Source: JAABRU01 sp041390465 (GTDB taxonomy: Bacteria > Desulfobacterota > Desulfobacteria > Desulfobacterales > Desulfococcaceae). From it: a stretch of 64,000 nt of DNA. Numbering within the stretch: the first letter of the stretch is position 1; each line of letters opens with the position of its first letter. A model generated the notes under the pieces. It ran no database searches, was not told the DNA's origin, and saw only the letters and a program-made list of their open reading frames with translations. The translations under genes were made by a program, and so were the position numbers. The stretch lies in NCBI GenBank assembly GCA_041390465.1, contig JAWKPW010000001.1, forward strand, positions 62,001 through 126,000, given 5' to 3'. Of this stretch, positions 33,433-41,832 are shown one piece after another.

Positions 33433-36400
33433 GTGAACACCGCAGATGCAAAATTGACCATTCAGAAAGCAATCCGGGCATTTTCAGAGGGAAGCATGAC
33501 GGAAAATGCCATTTCCCTTTTTTCCAAACTTGGGTACAATACGCAGCGGCAGAATCCCCTTGGGGAAAAAACCTTTGCGTGTTTCAGAGATTCCTTTCTC
33601 AGCGGTGAAACCCGGTTCCGTGAGGACAAAGCCCTTGCAGCAGACTGGAAAAGCATTGATCTGCTCTTTCAGTTGAGCAAAGAGGAGGTGTCTGACACAA
33701 AAAGCCTGTCTGACACAAAAAAAATGAATGACACCATCATAGAGTCTTATCTGTTTTTCGCTGTTGAACTGGAAAAATGCGCGCATTCCCGCACTGCGCT
33801 CGCGCAGATCACCCGTGAAATCAACAAAGTGTTTTCCATGCCGGTCATGCTGATTTTCCGGCACGGGGAGCATCTGACAGTTTCCATGATCAGCCGCAGG
33901 CTTCACAAAAGGGATGAATCCAAAGATGTGCTGGAAAAAGTTACCCTTATCAAAGACATTTCCATTGCAAATCCGCACCGCGCGCATGTGGAAATCCTTT
34001 TTGATCTGTCCTTTGATGAACTGAAACAGGTTCACGGGTTCACCAATTTTGTGGAACTGCATGATGCGTGGCAGAAAACCCTTGACACCAAAGAACTCAG
34101 CAAAAAATTCTTTCAGGAACTTGCCAACTGGTATTTCCGGGCAGCAGGGCATGTTTCCTTTCCGGATGATATGGAAAAAAACAGGGACATCCGCAACGCG
34201 ACCAGCCTGATCAGACTGATTACAAGAATCATATTCATCTGGTTTATCAAAGAAAAAAATCTGGTTCCGGAAAATCTGTTCAATTCAGATGAACTGAAGA
34301 ATATACTGAAAGACTTCAACCAAATGGATTCCCGGAATTATTACAATGCCATTCTCCAGAATCTTTTCTTTGCATGTCTGAACCGGAAGATGAACGAACG
34401 GGGTTTTGCCAAACACGGAACCCATCAGGAAAACAGAAGCGAATACGGTGTCAAAACACTGTTTCGCCATGCCGACATGTTTGCCATTCCCAAAGAGGAA
34501 ATTGTTAAACTCTTTGAAAATATTCCATTTTTAAACGGAGGGCTGTTTGACTGCCTTGACCGCCCGGATGAGGACGGCAGAATCCTGTATGCGGACGGAT
34601 TTTCAAGAAATCCAAAAAAACAGGCACTTGTTCCGGATTTTCTGTTTTTCGGCAAAGAGCAGGAATGCGATCTGAATGCGGTTTTCGGCACAAAAAATAA
34701 GAAATACAAAGTGAAAGGACTGATTCCCCTGCTGGAAAGTTACAAATTCACGGTTGCGGAAAACACGCCGGTTGAAGAGGAAATTGCACTTGACCCGGAA
34801 CTTCTGGGCAAAGTGTTTGAAAACCTGCTGGCCAGTTACAATCCGGAAACCCGGACCACAGCACGCAAACAGACCGGCAGCTTTTATACGCCCCGTGAAA
34901 TTGTCAGTTACATGGTGGATGAATCTCTGACTGCGTATTTGAAACAGAAACTTGAAGCGCATAAATCTGAAAACACTGAATCACGGTTAAGGGATTTGTT
35001 CAGTTATTCAGAGAATCCCAATCCCTTTGATGAAAAGGAAACACAGATTCTTGTCAATGCCATTGACAACTGCAGAATTCTTGACCCTGCCTGCGGCTCC
35101 GGTGCATTTCCCATGGGAATTCTTCATAAAATGGTGCATGTTCTCCACAAACTTGACCCCCGGAACCGGCTCTGGAAAGAGCAGCAGATGGCAAAAGTGG
35201 ATCATCTGATTGCAGAAGCCCGGAATATCAGTGATTCGGGCATCCGGGATAAAATTGCTGCTGATTTGAAAAACAGCAGAGAGGATATTGAGGAAGCCTT
35301 TGCCGGCAATGAACTGGATTACGGACGCAAACTTTACCTGATTGAAAGCTGCGTTTACGGCGTGGATATTCAGCCAGTTGCCATTCAAATCAGCAAGCTG
35401 CGCTTTTTTATCTCACTGATTGCTGACCAGAGGATTGCCCGGAATAAGGAAAATTTCGGCGTCCGCAGTCTGCCGAATCTGGAAACCAAATTTGTGGCCG
35501 CAAACACCCTCATCGGACTGGACAAACCAAAGCAGCGCGGTCTGAAAAATTTGGAATTGGAAAAACTTGAAAAAGAAATGAAAGATCTGCGGCACAGATA
35601 TTTCCGTGCAAAAAGCAGAAGGGAAAAACTGGATTGCCAGAAAAAAGACAGGGAACTGCGGAAGAACATCTCGGAGTTTCTGGTAAAAGACGGATGGAAC
35701 AATGAAGCGGCCGGACAGTTGGCCGCATTTGATCCCTATGACCAGAATGCGTGCAGCCCGTTTTTTGATCCGGAATGGATGTTTGGCATAAAAGACGGAT
35801 TTGACATTGTGATTGGGAATCCGCCGTATGGGGCGAGCTGTTCCATTGAAAACAAAAAATATTTCAGATCAAATTACAAATCTGCAAAAACAGGGGAACT
35901 GAATAAAGGCGGTACCAAAATCAAAGTCAAAGGCTCGCTTGACACATTCTCACTGTTTATTGAAAATGGTTTTAATCTATTGAAAAAAAACGGTAATCTT
36001 ATATATATTGTACCAATTTCAGTTACATCGGGCGACTCCATGACAGGGCTGCATGAACTTCTTGAAAATAATTGTGAACAGATTAAAATTTCTTCTTATT
36101 CTGTAAGACCTCAGCCAATTTTTGAAAATGCTGTTGTAAACACATCGATCATTTTTTTTATGAAAACAAATACCAGTTGCAGGCAGATTTATTCAACAAA
36201 GATGTACAGAAAAAATAAAGAATTTGATATGCAAAAACTTTTAAACAATCTTCAGTTTGTTGATGTTCAGACAGTGAAACTGCGAGGCAGATACCCCAAA
36301 ATCAGTACAGAAATGGAAAAAAACATCCTTGAAAAACTGTTTGCTCAAAAAAACAGATTTGGTGATTTTTTGACAGAGTCTCAATTTCCAATTTATTACA

Positions 36401-36873
36401 GAACCACAGGGGGAAGATATTTTAAAATTATCACGCCTTATCCAACAGGCTCAACCAAAGAAAAACCTGTTTTTGTCAATAAAAAATATCAGCATTTTTT
36501 GGGCGCGGTTTTAAGTTCAAATCTTTATTTCTGGTTTTATCAGATATATTCAAACAATCTTGACTTAAAATTTTATGAGATTGAAGCATTTCCTCTGCCA
36601 GATGTTGATTTGACAAAACCTGAAACGCTCTCCGATATTGAAAATATTTACAATCAGTATCTTGAAGATATTGAAAAAAAAGCGAAAATCAGAAAAACAG
36701 AAAAATATGCCAATATAGAGAGTTTCAAAGAGTATAAAATTTTAAGATCAAAGCATTTTATTGATAAACTGGATGATTTGATTTGTCCGCTTTACGGACT
36801 GACACAGGAAGAAACTGATTTTATAAAAAAATATGAAATTGAATTCAGAACAGACAATCATGGAAAAGGTTGA
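33433..36873 (+). CDS. Eco57I-type restriction-modification enzyme (type IIG-like)
   Basis: An 1146-residue single-chain R-M candidate. The N-terminal third contains a conserved region (LEKVTLIKDISIANPHRAH, FTNFVELHDAWQKTL) found in the large Eco57I-methylase family. The methyltransferase core has the AdoMet motif LDPACGSGAFPMGILHKM near residue 550 and the adenine-specific catalytic NPPYG near residue 800. The C-terminal 330 residues form the target-recognition region and are clearly AT-rich, suggesting independent exchange. The GTG at 33433 follows GGGAG; an upstream in-frame ATG at 33310 adds unlikely sequence. No separate nuclease or specificity gene is nearby, so one protein probably does both jobs. 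Confidence 0.88.
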   Translation: MNTADAKLTIQKAIRAFSEGSMTENAISLFSKLGYNTQRQNPLGEKTFACFRDSFLSGETRFREDKALAADWKSIDLLFQLSKEEVSDTKSLSDTKKMNDTIIESYLFFAVELEKCAHSRTALAQITREINKVFSMPVMLIFRHGEHLTVSMISRRLHKRDESKDVLEKVTLIKDISIANPHRAHVEILFDLSFDELKQVHGFTNFVELHDAWQKTLDTKELSKKFFQELANWYFRAAGHVSFPDDMEKNRDIRNATSLIRLITRIIFIWFIKEKNLVPENLFNSDELKNILKDFNQMDSRNYYNAILQNLFFACLNRKMNERGFAKHGTHQENRSEYGVKTLFRHADMFAIPKEEIVKLFENIPFLNGGLFDCLDRPDEDGRILYADGFSRNPKKQALVPDFLFFGKEQECDLNAVFGTKNKKYKVKGLIPLLESYKFTVAENTPVEEEIALDPELLGKVFENLLASYNPETRTTARKQTGSFYTPREIVSYMVDESLTAYLKQKLEAHKSENTESRLRDLFSYSENPNPFDEKETQILVNAIDNCRILDPACGSGAFPMGILHKMVHVLHKLDPRNRLWKEQQMAKVDHLIAEARNISDSGIRDKIAADLKNSREDIEEAFAGNELDYGRKLYLIESCVYGVDIQPVAIQISKLRFFISLIADQRIARNKENFGVRSLPNLETKFVAANTLIGLDKPKQRGLKNLELEKLEKEMKDLRHRYFRAKSRREKLDCQKKDRELRKNISEFLVKDGWNNEAAGQLAAFDPYDQNACSPFFDPEWMFGIKDGFDIVIGNPPYGASCSIENKKYFRSNYKSAKTGELNKGGTKIKVKGSLDTFSLFIENGFNLLKKNGNLIYIVPISVTSGDSMTGLHELLENNCEQIKISSYSVRPQPIFENAVVNTSIIFFMKTNTSCRQIYSTKMYRKNKEFDMQKLLNNLQFVDVQTVKLRGRYPKISTEMEKNILEKLFAQKNRFGDFLTESQFPIYYRTTGGRYFKIITPYPTGSTKEKPVFVNKKYQHFLGAVLSSNLYFWFYQIYSNNLDLKFYEIEAFPLPDVDLTKPETLSDIENIYNQYLEDIEKKAKIRKTEKYANIESFKEYKILRSKHFIDKLDDLICPLYGLTQEETDFIKKYEIEFRTDNHGKG

Positions 36874-36879
36874 TCCAAA

Positions 36880-36981
36880 GCAGACACCACCGCATTGGAA
36901 AACAGAATTGATGAACTGATCTGTGATTTGTAAGGACTTGCACAGGAGGAAATTGCCATTGCGGAAGGCAGAGACGAATAA
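36880..36981 (+). pseudogene. C-terminal remnant of a second Eco57I-type gene
   Basis: Immediately after the R-M stop codon the same strand reads ALENRIDELICDL, a stop, then GLAQEEIAIAEGRDE and a second stop. This parallels the end of the intact protein (FIDKLDDLICPLYGLTQEE), so it is the tail of a related gene. It suggests recombination or replacement of the target-recognition end. Confidence 0.6.
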
Positions 36982-37029
36982 AACTGCCAGAATTTACCTG
37001 CGTAAACATTGCATATGGAAAACTTTCTG

Positions 37030-37198
37030 ATACCAAATCACCATTGAGTTTGTGCAATGCCTGCGGATCAGGGGCGGGGGAGTCCCGGACTGAGGGTCAG
37101 GGACACTGAAATGATCCGGAAACCGGGCCAATATTCCGTTTCACTTCATTTCGGCACTTCGGAATCAGACAGGCACGGTTTCAATCGCGAATTGGTAT
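37030..37198. mobile_element. Family D element
   Basis: A 169-base element with ends ATACCAAATCACCATTGA and TTTCAATCGCGAATTGGTAT. Its core differs from other copies. Together with a REP sequence at 37391 it fills much of the gene-free spacer 36982-37651, in which no other feature is supported. Confidence 0.6.
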
Positions 37199-37390
37199 GA
37201 CAGCGCTCAAAACAATGGCCGGAACGGACATGAAACTGAAAGAAAAAATCAGCGGCATACAGTCCGGGCTGCGGGAATATACCGGAAAATCCGAAGAGAT
37301 TCATGCTTGCCGGAGCGTTTTCACGGTTTTATTGAAGTTTTGACTGATATACACCGCCTTTTCAAAAATCAGCAGGTTCCCGCACTCACC

Positions 37391-37457
37391 GTCATTCCGG
37401 AGAAAAGCGGAATCCATTGATTTCATACAGTTCTGGATTCCGACTTTCTCTGGCAGA
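37391..37457. repeat. REP-like GTCATTCCGG sequence
   Basis: GTCATTCCGGAGAAAAGCGG is followed 20-30 bases later by CTGGATTCCGACTTTCTCTG, an imperfect inverted pair like that at 12528-12596. Confidence 0.5.
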
Positions 37458-37651
37458 CGGCGGTGGCGTAACATCAGTTTTTTAAACAGGTTTTCATAAA
37501 AGCACAGAGAAAAACGGTATGCAAAAAAACTGACCGGACATTGGCAATGTCTGCAAATCTTAAATATCTGCATGGGACGGCAATATTCAGGATGGTTCCC
37601 CTGTCCGGGAAAGAACCGATCTGCCGCATTCGCCGGCAAAGGAGAAGAGAC

Positions 37652-39415
37652 ATGAACACAGACATTTCTTCGGAAGATATTCTGGAAATTGACAGGATTG
37701 TGGATGAATTCATTGATATGCACCGCCGGGAGAGTATGGAGGAGGTGCTTCGGCAGTGCCTGAATGCTCTCAGCGGACGTTTCGGCATTTCTGCCGCGTT
37801 TGTCCAGTATGCCCAGGCCCGGACATTTGACGGCCAGGAAGTCCGGCATCGGATGATTATCTCTGACGAAACATCCGATCAGATCCGCAGCATGACGGAA
37901 AAAATGATTGACAGTTACAGAACAGGAAGCCTTCAGGTGCAGGGAGTTGCCTCTCCAGAGCTGCAAAAGGATTTGGATGGGGGATTTCATCTCATGGCTT
38001 TGCCCATGTTTCTTGGCAGATTTCAGGATTTTGTGGGCATCATCGGACTGATCTGCTCTGAGAAACCGGATGACAGTCATCTCCGGCTGCTCTCCCAGAC
38101 CGCATCCCGTCTGGATACCTATGTGGAAAGCAAGGTGTCCTCTTATGAACGTCATCTGGTACTGAATCGCATCAATACGATTCTGCAGCGGGAGGGAATT
38201 CACGGCATTGGCAGCGCACTGGTGCTTCTGGCCCGTCTGATCGGTGTGCAGAAGGCAGCGGTGGTTTATCTGGAGGATGCACTGGATCCCGCGATTCCCG
38301 CGAGTCAGCGCAGAGTCGGACTGATTTATGTGGAAAACGGTGAAATCGTCTCCCGCAGGGACATCCACAGCAAACTGAACAACCGCCTGGGCGGTCCCAT
38401 GATTGAATATGACATGGAACGGGTCAGTGATTCCAAATACGGAATGCGGATTATGGGCATACTGGAACGCTGTTCGGAAAGCGGGGAGGAAAAGGTGCTG
38501 AATTTCACCTGCATGAACCTGGTGAACCGCTATGAGGAATTTCAGCACAATGTGGGAAAGCTCTTTCTCATTGGTGACAAAATTCTGGATTATACGGACA
38601 GAAACATCATGGAGTCCGTGGCACTGCAGATTGACATTCAGATCACCCATTACCATGCCCAGAAAAAAGCCCTCAGCCGCTCCCTGCATCCGGATCAGGT
38701 GGATTTTTTTCTGAAATATCCAAAAATTGCCCGCTGGTTTTTTGAAAATCCCAGAGAGGAAATCGTGGCCATGGTCTTTTCCGACATCTGCGGATACACC
38801 ACCATCACCCGGAAACTGGGGGATCCGAGAAAGACCATTGAGGGAGCCAAAAAATGGATTCTCAAGGAAAAGGAGCTGACCCTGAAGCACGGTGGCTTTT
38901 TTGACAAGGAAATCGGGGACTGCGCGGTCAGTCTGTTCGGACCGCCCTTTGGGGCCATCACCCTGGATATTCTCAGTCAGGTGCAGAGTGTGGAGCAGAT
39001 TCGGGAACTCATCAACACCAACAAATGGGAGCCGCACATCTACGCGTATCATGCAGTCATGTATGCACTCGACAGCATGAAGGCCATCCGGCAGTTCCGC
39101 ATGGGAGAACATGAGATGAACCTGACCATCGGGGTTGAGGTCGGGAAAGTGGCCATCGGAGATCTGACCGGAGATATCGGCAAACTGACAGCCATGGGCG
39201 ACAGCATGAATCTGGCCGCACGTCTGCAGGGACTGGCAAAGGAAGGCCAGATTCTTGCCGGGCCGCATTGTGCGGAACTCCTGGAAACCTACCGGAAAGA
39301 GGCTTATCTGGAGGAACTGCCCTTCTGCATCCGCAAGGGCGGAGAGGCAAAACTCAAAGGATATGATGATCCGGTTTCCTATTATTTCATCACAGAAAAG
39401 GACGCGGCCGGTTGA
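37652..39415 (+). CDS. Class III adenylate/guanylate cyclase with GAF-like sensors
   Basis: A 587-residue cytoplasmic protein with two GAF-like regions (about residues 25-155 and 165-330) and a C-terminal class III nucleotidyl cyclase domain (about 365-580). The metal-binding aspartates are in VFSDICGYTTIT and KEIGDCAVSLFG, and the catalytic Asn-Arg pair is in GDSMNLAARLQG. Lys in FDKEIGD is at the position that selects adenine, so cAMP is the likely product. The ATG at 37652 follows AAGGAG. No membrane helix is present and neighbouring genes do not identify the input. Confidence 0.93.
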   Translation: MNTDISSEDILEIDRIVDEFIDMHRRESMEEVLRQCLNALSGRFGISAAFVQYAQARTFDGQEVRHRMIISDETSDQIRSMTEKMIDSYRTGSLQVQGVASPELQKDLDGGFHLMALPMFLGRFQDFVGIIGLICSEKPDDSHLRLLSQTASRLDTYVESKVSSYERHLVLNRINTILQREGIHGIGSALVLLARLIGVQKAAVVYLEDALDPAIPASQRRVGLIYVENGEIVSRRDIHSKLNNRLGGPMIEYDMERVSDSKYGMRIMGILERCSESGEEKVLNFTCMNLVNRYEEFQHNVGKLFLIGDKILDYTDRNIMESVALQIDIQITHYHAQKKALSRSLHPDQVDFFLKYPKIARWFFENPREEIVAMVFSDICGYTTITRKLGDPRKTIEGAKKWILKEKELTLKHGGFFDKEIGDCAVSLFGPPFGAITLDILSQVQSVEQIRELINTNKWEPHIYAYHAVMYALDSMKAIRQFRMGEHEMNLTIGVEVGKVAIGDLTGDIGKLTAMGDSMNLAARLQGLAKEGQILAGPHCAELLETYRKEAYLEELPFCIRKGGEAKLKGYDDPVSYYFITEKDAAG

Positions 39416-39588
39416 AGATGCATGTGGAACTTCCTCACCTGCAATGAAAAAATACAAAGACTGCTGATCGGGATGCACGGCCGGGACAGCAGTCGGAAAA
39501 GACTTGCATATCTTTTGGCACACGGTTATGTTATGTAGAAATAAGGAATCCTGCTCTGAAAACGCGAGATCAGATACAGGTTTGCACC

Positions 39589-40197
39589 ATGATACCCTGA
39601 CACCGTCTGTTCGGTCTGACACTTACGGATCATTTTCTCAATTCAGCTTATGAGGTCGAGCTTGAAAAGGATCTTTTCCTGAAGCAGCAGTTGCTTGATA
39701 TTGTCATCATCAGGAGAAAAGAAGGAAAAGTGCCGGCTTCTTTGCCTGAAGGGCTGGAAAATCTGACTGTATGGAACCTGATGACCTGCAAGTCCCATCA
39801 GGAAAGTCTGGACGGATGGACGATTGAGGAACTGATCGGACATTATGCCGATTGCCGGAAACAGATCAGTCCCTCTTTTGACAATCTGCTTTCAGAAGAG
39901 GATTTCCGTCTGTATGCGGTCAGCACCCGGTATCCGGAAAAACTTGCACAGAAGATTGAATTTGTTACTGTATGTCCGGGTGGTTATGATCTAAAGTGGG
40001 GAATCAGGGGCATCTGGTGATTGTGCTCAGCCGGATTGCCGAATCGGAAAAAAATGCCCCATGGCTGATGTTCAGGGCCATGCCGGACAAAGTGGAATAC
40101 GGAGCACAGCATTACAGATGGCAGAGCCCGGTCAGCGGCATCCTGAACCGGCTTTTTGAAAAATACAGAATCGAAGGGAGTGGCTATGCCTTATACC
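39589..40197 (+). pseudogene. Decayed conserved gene interrupted by D elements
   Basis: An ATG at 39589 opens M-I-P, then a TGA (where TGC would give Cys), and continues HRLFGLTLTDHFLNSAYEVE. It goes on through LEKDLFLKQQLLDIVIIRRK, LPEGLENLTVWNLMTCKSHQ and ESLDGWTIEELIGHYADCRK. Near 40005 the frame shifts to HLVIVLSRIAESEKNAPWLM and then YGAQHYRWQSPVSGILNRLF. Near 40185 the frame is lost again and a family D element begins. Similar intact proteins of 280-330 residues exist in repeat-rich genomes, but I cannot name their function. The 3' third is missing. Confidence 0.65.
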
Positions 40198-40341
40198 GAT
40201 TCTCCATTGATCTGAAATATGAAATTTTGTACAATATTTTTCATAAAAACCGGATTTTTCCGAAAAATCCGGTTTTTTGAACACATGAAAACTTCACTTT
40301 ATTGTCTGCCCATAAGTATATTTTCAATGGGGAATCGGCAT
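40193..40341. mobile_element. Family D element with E hairpin core, first of a tandem pair
   Basis: A 149-base element with ends ATACCGATTCTCCATTGA and TTTTCAATGGGGAATCGGCAT. The core holds an AAAACCGGATTTTTC hairpin (40246-40278) and a GAACACATGAAAACTTC segment. The next element starts two bases later. Confidence 0.7.
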
Positions 40342-40342
40342 A

Positions 40343-40489
40343 ATAGCAATTCTCCATTGATCTGAAACATAAGTGTTTCAGGTATAAAATTTTCATAAAA
40401 ACCGGATTTTTCCGAAAAATCCGGTTTTTTGAACACATGAAAACTTCTTTTGTCTGCGTATAAGTATCTTTTCAATTGGGAATCGGTAG
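40343..40489. mobile_element. Family D element with E hairpin core, second of a tandem pair
   Basis: A 147-base element with ends ATAGCAATTCTCCATTGA and TTTTCAATTGGGAATCGGTA and the same hairpin core (40397-40430) and GAACACATGAAAACTTC segment as the preceding copy. The two copies are close to direct repeats. Confidence 0.7.
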
Positions 40490-40493
40490 AACA

Positions 40494-40682
40494 TCAATTC
40501 CGCACGCCGAGTTTTTTTAAGAGAAAGGCCATCGGGCAGAACTTGGAAAAACCGTACTGAAACAGATTCAGTCCCACAAAGGCCGTAAAAAAATACCATC
40601 CCGGATGCACCCAGGTGACAAGCGCAAGACTCGGCAGAATGAATGCACCTGCAATCACATGAATCCAGTCATTGACAGTCAT
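40494..40682 (-). CDS. DUF2892-family small membrane protein
   Basis: A 62-residue membrane protein with two hydrophobic helices, matching the DUF2892 (YgaP-like membrane part) family: MTVNDWIHVIAGAFILPSLA and then LNLFQYGFSKFCPMAFLLKK. The conserved FCPM sequence near the end is typical. The ATG at 40682 follows AAGGAG. Family members often accompany rhodanese domains, but none is encoded nearby. Its stop lies four bases from a family D element. Confidence 0.82.
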   Translation of the reverse strand: MTVNDWIHVIAGAFILPSLALVTWVHPGWYFFTAFVGLNLFQYGFSKFCPMAFLLKKLGVRN

Positions 40683-40775
40683 GCCTGTTCTCCTTTTTTG
40701 GGGTTTATAAACACGCAACCGAAAGTTTTCCGGTATTCAAACATACCAAGTTTTTCCAAAAAAATCAGTTTATTC

Positions 40776-40953
40776 TATGTTCTGTTGACATTTCAGATTC
40801 AGGCGGCTGTTCAAACCGGAAATCTGAACCGGCAGCCGTGCCATAATACTGTATGCTGCCTTTTCGGACAGAACAGGTGAAACTCCGTCTGTCCGACTCA
40901 GCGAACTCCGTATAAATAAAAACAGTATGTTATAAAAATGTCAACAGAACCTA
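40776..40953. mobile_element. Family C element (MITE with TA flanks), copy 1
   Basis: A 178-base element bounded by TA dinucleotides, with a left end TGTTCTGTTGACATTTCAGA and a right end AAAATGTCAACAGAACC, which are inverted repeats of about 17 bases. The second copy is at 62010-62177. TA flanks and such ends suggest a non-autonomous derivative of an IS630- or IS5-like transposon. Confidence 0.75.
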
Positions 40954-41015
40954 AACCTTAAAAAGGTTCAGCGCAAAGGACGGGAAACGAAATGTCAACC
41001 TCCCGCGACCATCTT

Positions 41016-41522
41016 TTATGGAAGATTTATTTTTGCCATATTTTTCTTTATAAATATCATAAGCTTTTCTGAGATATCCTCTCCAATGCCGCAGTATCTG
41101 CTGTCACACGCATTGAGCTTCCTGTCCCGTTCCTCATTTTCTTCGCTCATCGCCCTGTCAATCTCATCAGCAGTTAATCTTCCTCTGATTCCAAGAAGAT
41201 GAATCGCTTCCTGCGTCAGCACCGCTGTGTCTTCACAGCCAATGCGATGAAGTGCGTCAACAATTATGGAAGCATATTCCTTAGAAGTGTTTATGAAAAA
41301 CTGGCTGTATCCGCCATTGTTGACTTCCCGTTCAAGGGCTTCGACAGCAAGAATGATTCTTTCTTCCTCTGCCAGATTTTCATAACCGGCACGATCCATT
41401 TTTTGATATATCGCCTGCTCGAATGCCACCATGATGGAATCTGTGCGGTATTCTCCCGCAAGGGCAGCAAGTTCTGCGGCGGCCTGTCCGGAATAAGCAG
41501 CAAGCCATTTCAATTTTCCCAT
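41016..41522 (-). CDS. DMP19/DUF4375-family protein
   Basis: A 168-residue soluble protein. The block LEREVNNGGYSQFFINTSKE is the DUF4375/DMP19 signature, followed by DALHRIGCEDTAVLTQEAIH. The start ATG at 41522 has GAGGAGAAATTGAG upstream. DMP19-like proteins have been described as DNA mimics in Neisseria, but most members are uncharacterised and some belong to immunity or toxin contexts. The gene is flanked by family C and family B elements and could be an acquired cargo gene. Confidence 0.75.
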   Translation of the reverse strand: MGKLKWLAAYSGQAAAELAALAGEYRTDSIMVAFEQAIYQKMDRAGYENLAEEERIILAVEALEREVNNGGYSQFFINTSKEYASIIVDALHRIGCEDTAVLTQEAIHLLGIRGRLTADEIDRAMSEENEERDRKLNACDSRYCGIGEDISEKLMIFIKKNMAKINLP

Positions 41523-41641
41523 CTCAATTTCTCCTCATAATGCGAATTTGTTATTGATTTTTCCGGAAAATCCCCACTTGAGAGGGGCAGCGGGGTGTTT
41601 CATAAATATATTTTCAATGGGGAATTGGTATGACAGCCTGC

Positions 41642-41745
41642 TACATGACCACGTTGAATTTTATAGGATCAAAAACTGAATTTTTTCAAAAAATTCAGTT
41701 TTTTCATTCCCTGTTTCATCCTGTAAAAACTAAATTGGTCATGTA
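41642..41745. mobile_element. Family B element, copy 2
   Basis: A 104-base element with ends TACATGACCACGTTG and AAATTGGTCATGTA as inverted repeats and a central CAAAAACTGAATTTTTTC hairpin. A D-type half end (GGGGAATTGGTAT, to 41631) touches its left side. No gene lies in 41523-41832. Confidence 0.75.
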
Positions 41746-41832
41746 CTGCAGGCGTCACAGAAAAAACAGGATTGAAAAGCAGCTTTCCGTCTCCTCCTGT
41801 TTTGAAAGTGAAGCCGCTGAATTCAAAAAAAT

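Noticed and set aside
37197..37345. Short frame starting MTALKTMAGTDMK
   Set aside because: Its ATG is formed by the D element end GGTAT plus G and has no ribosome-binding site; the similar start at 41630 has the same origin.
37301..39622. 773-codon minus-strand frame
   Set aside because: It is antisense to the class III cyclase gene with all catalytic motifs intact on the other strand.
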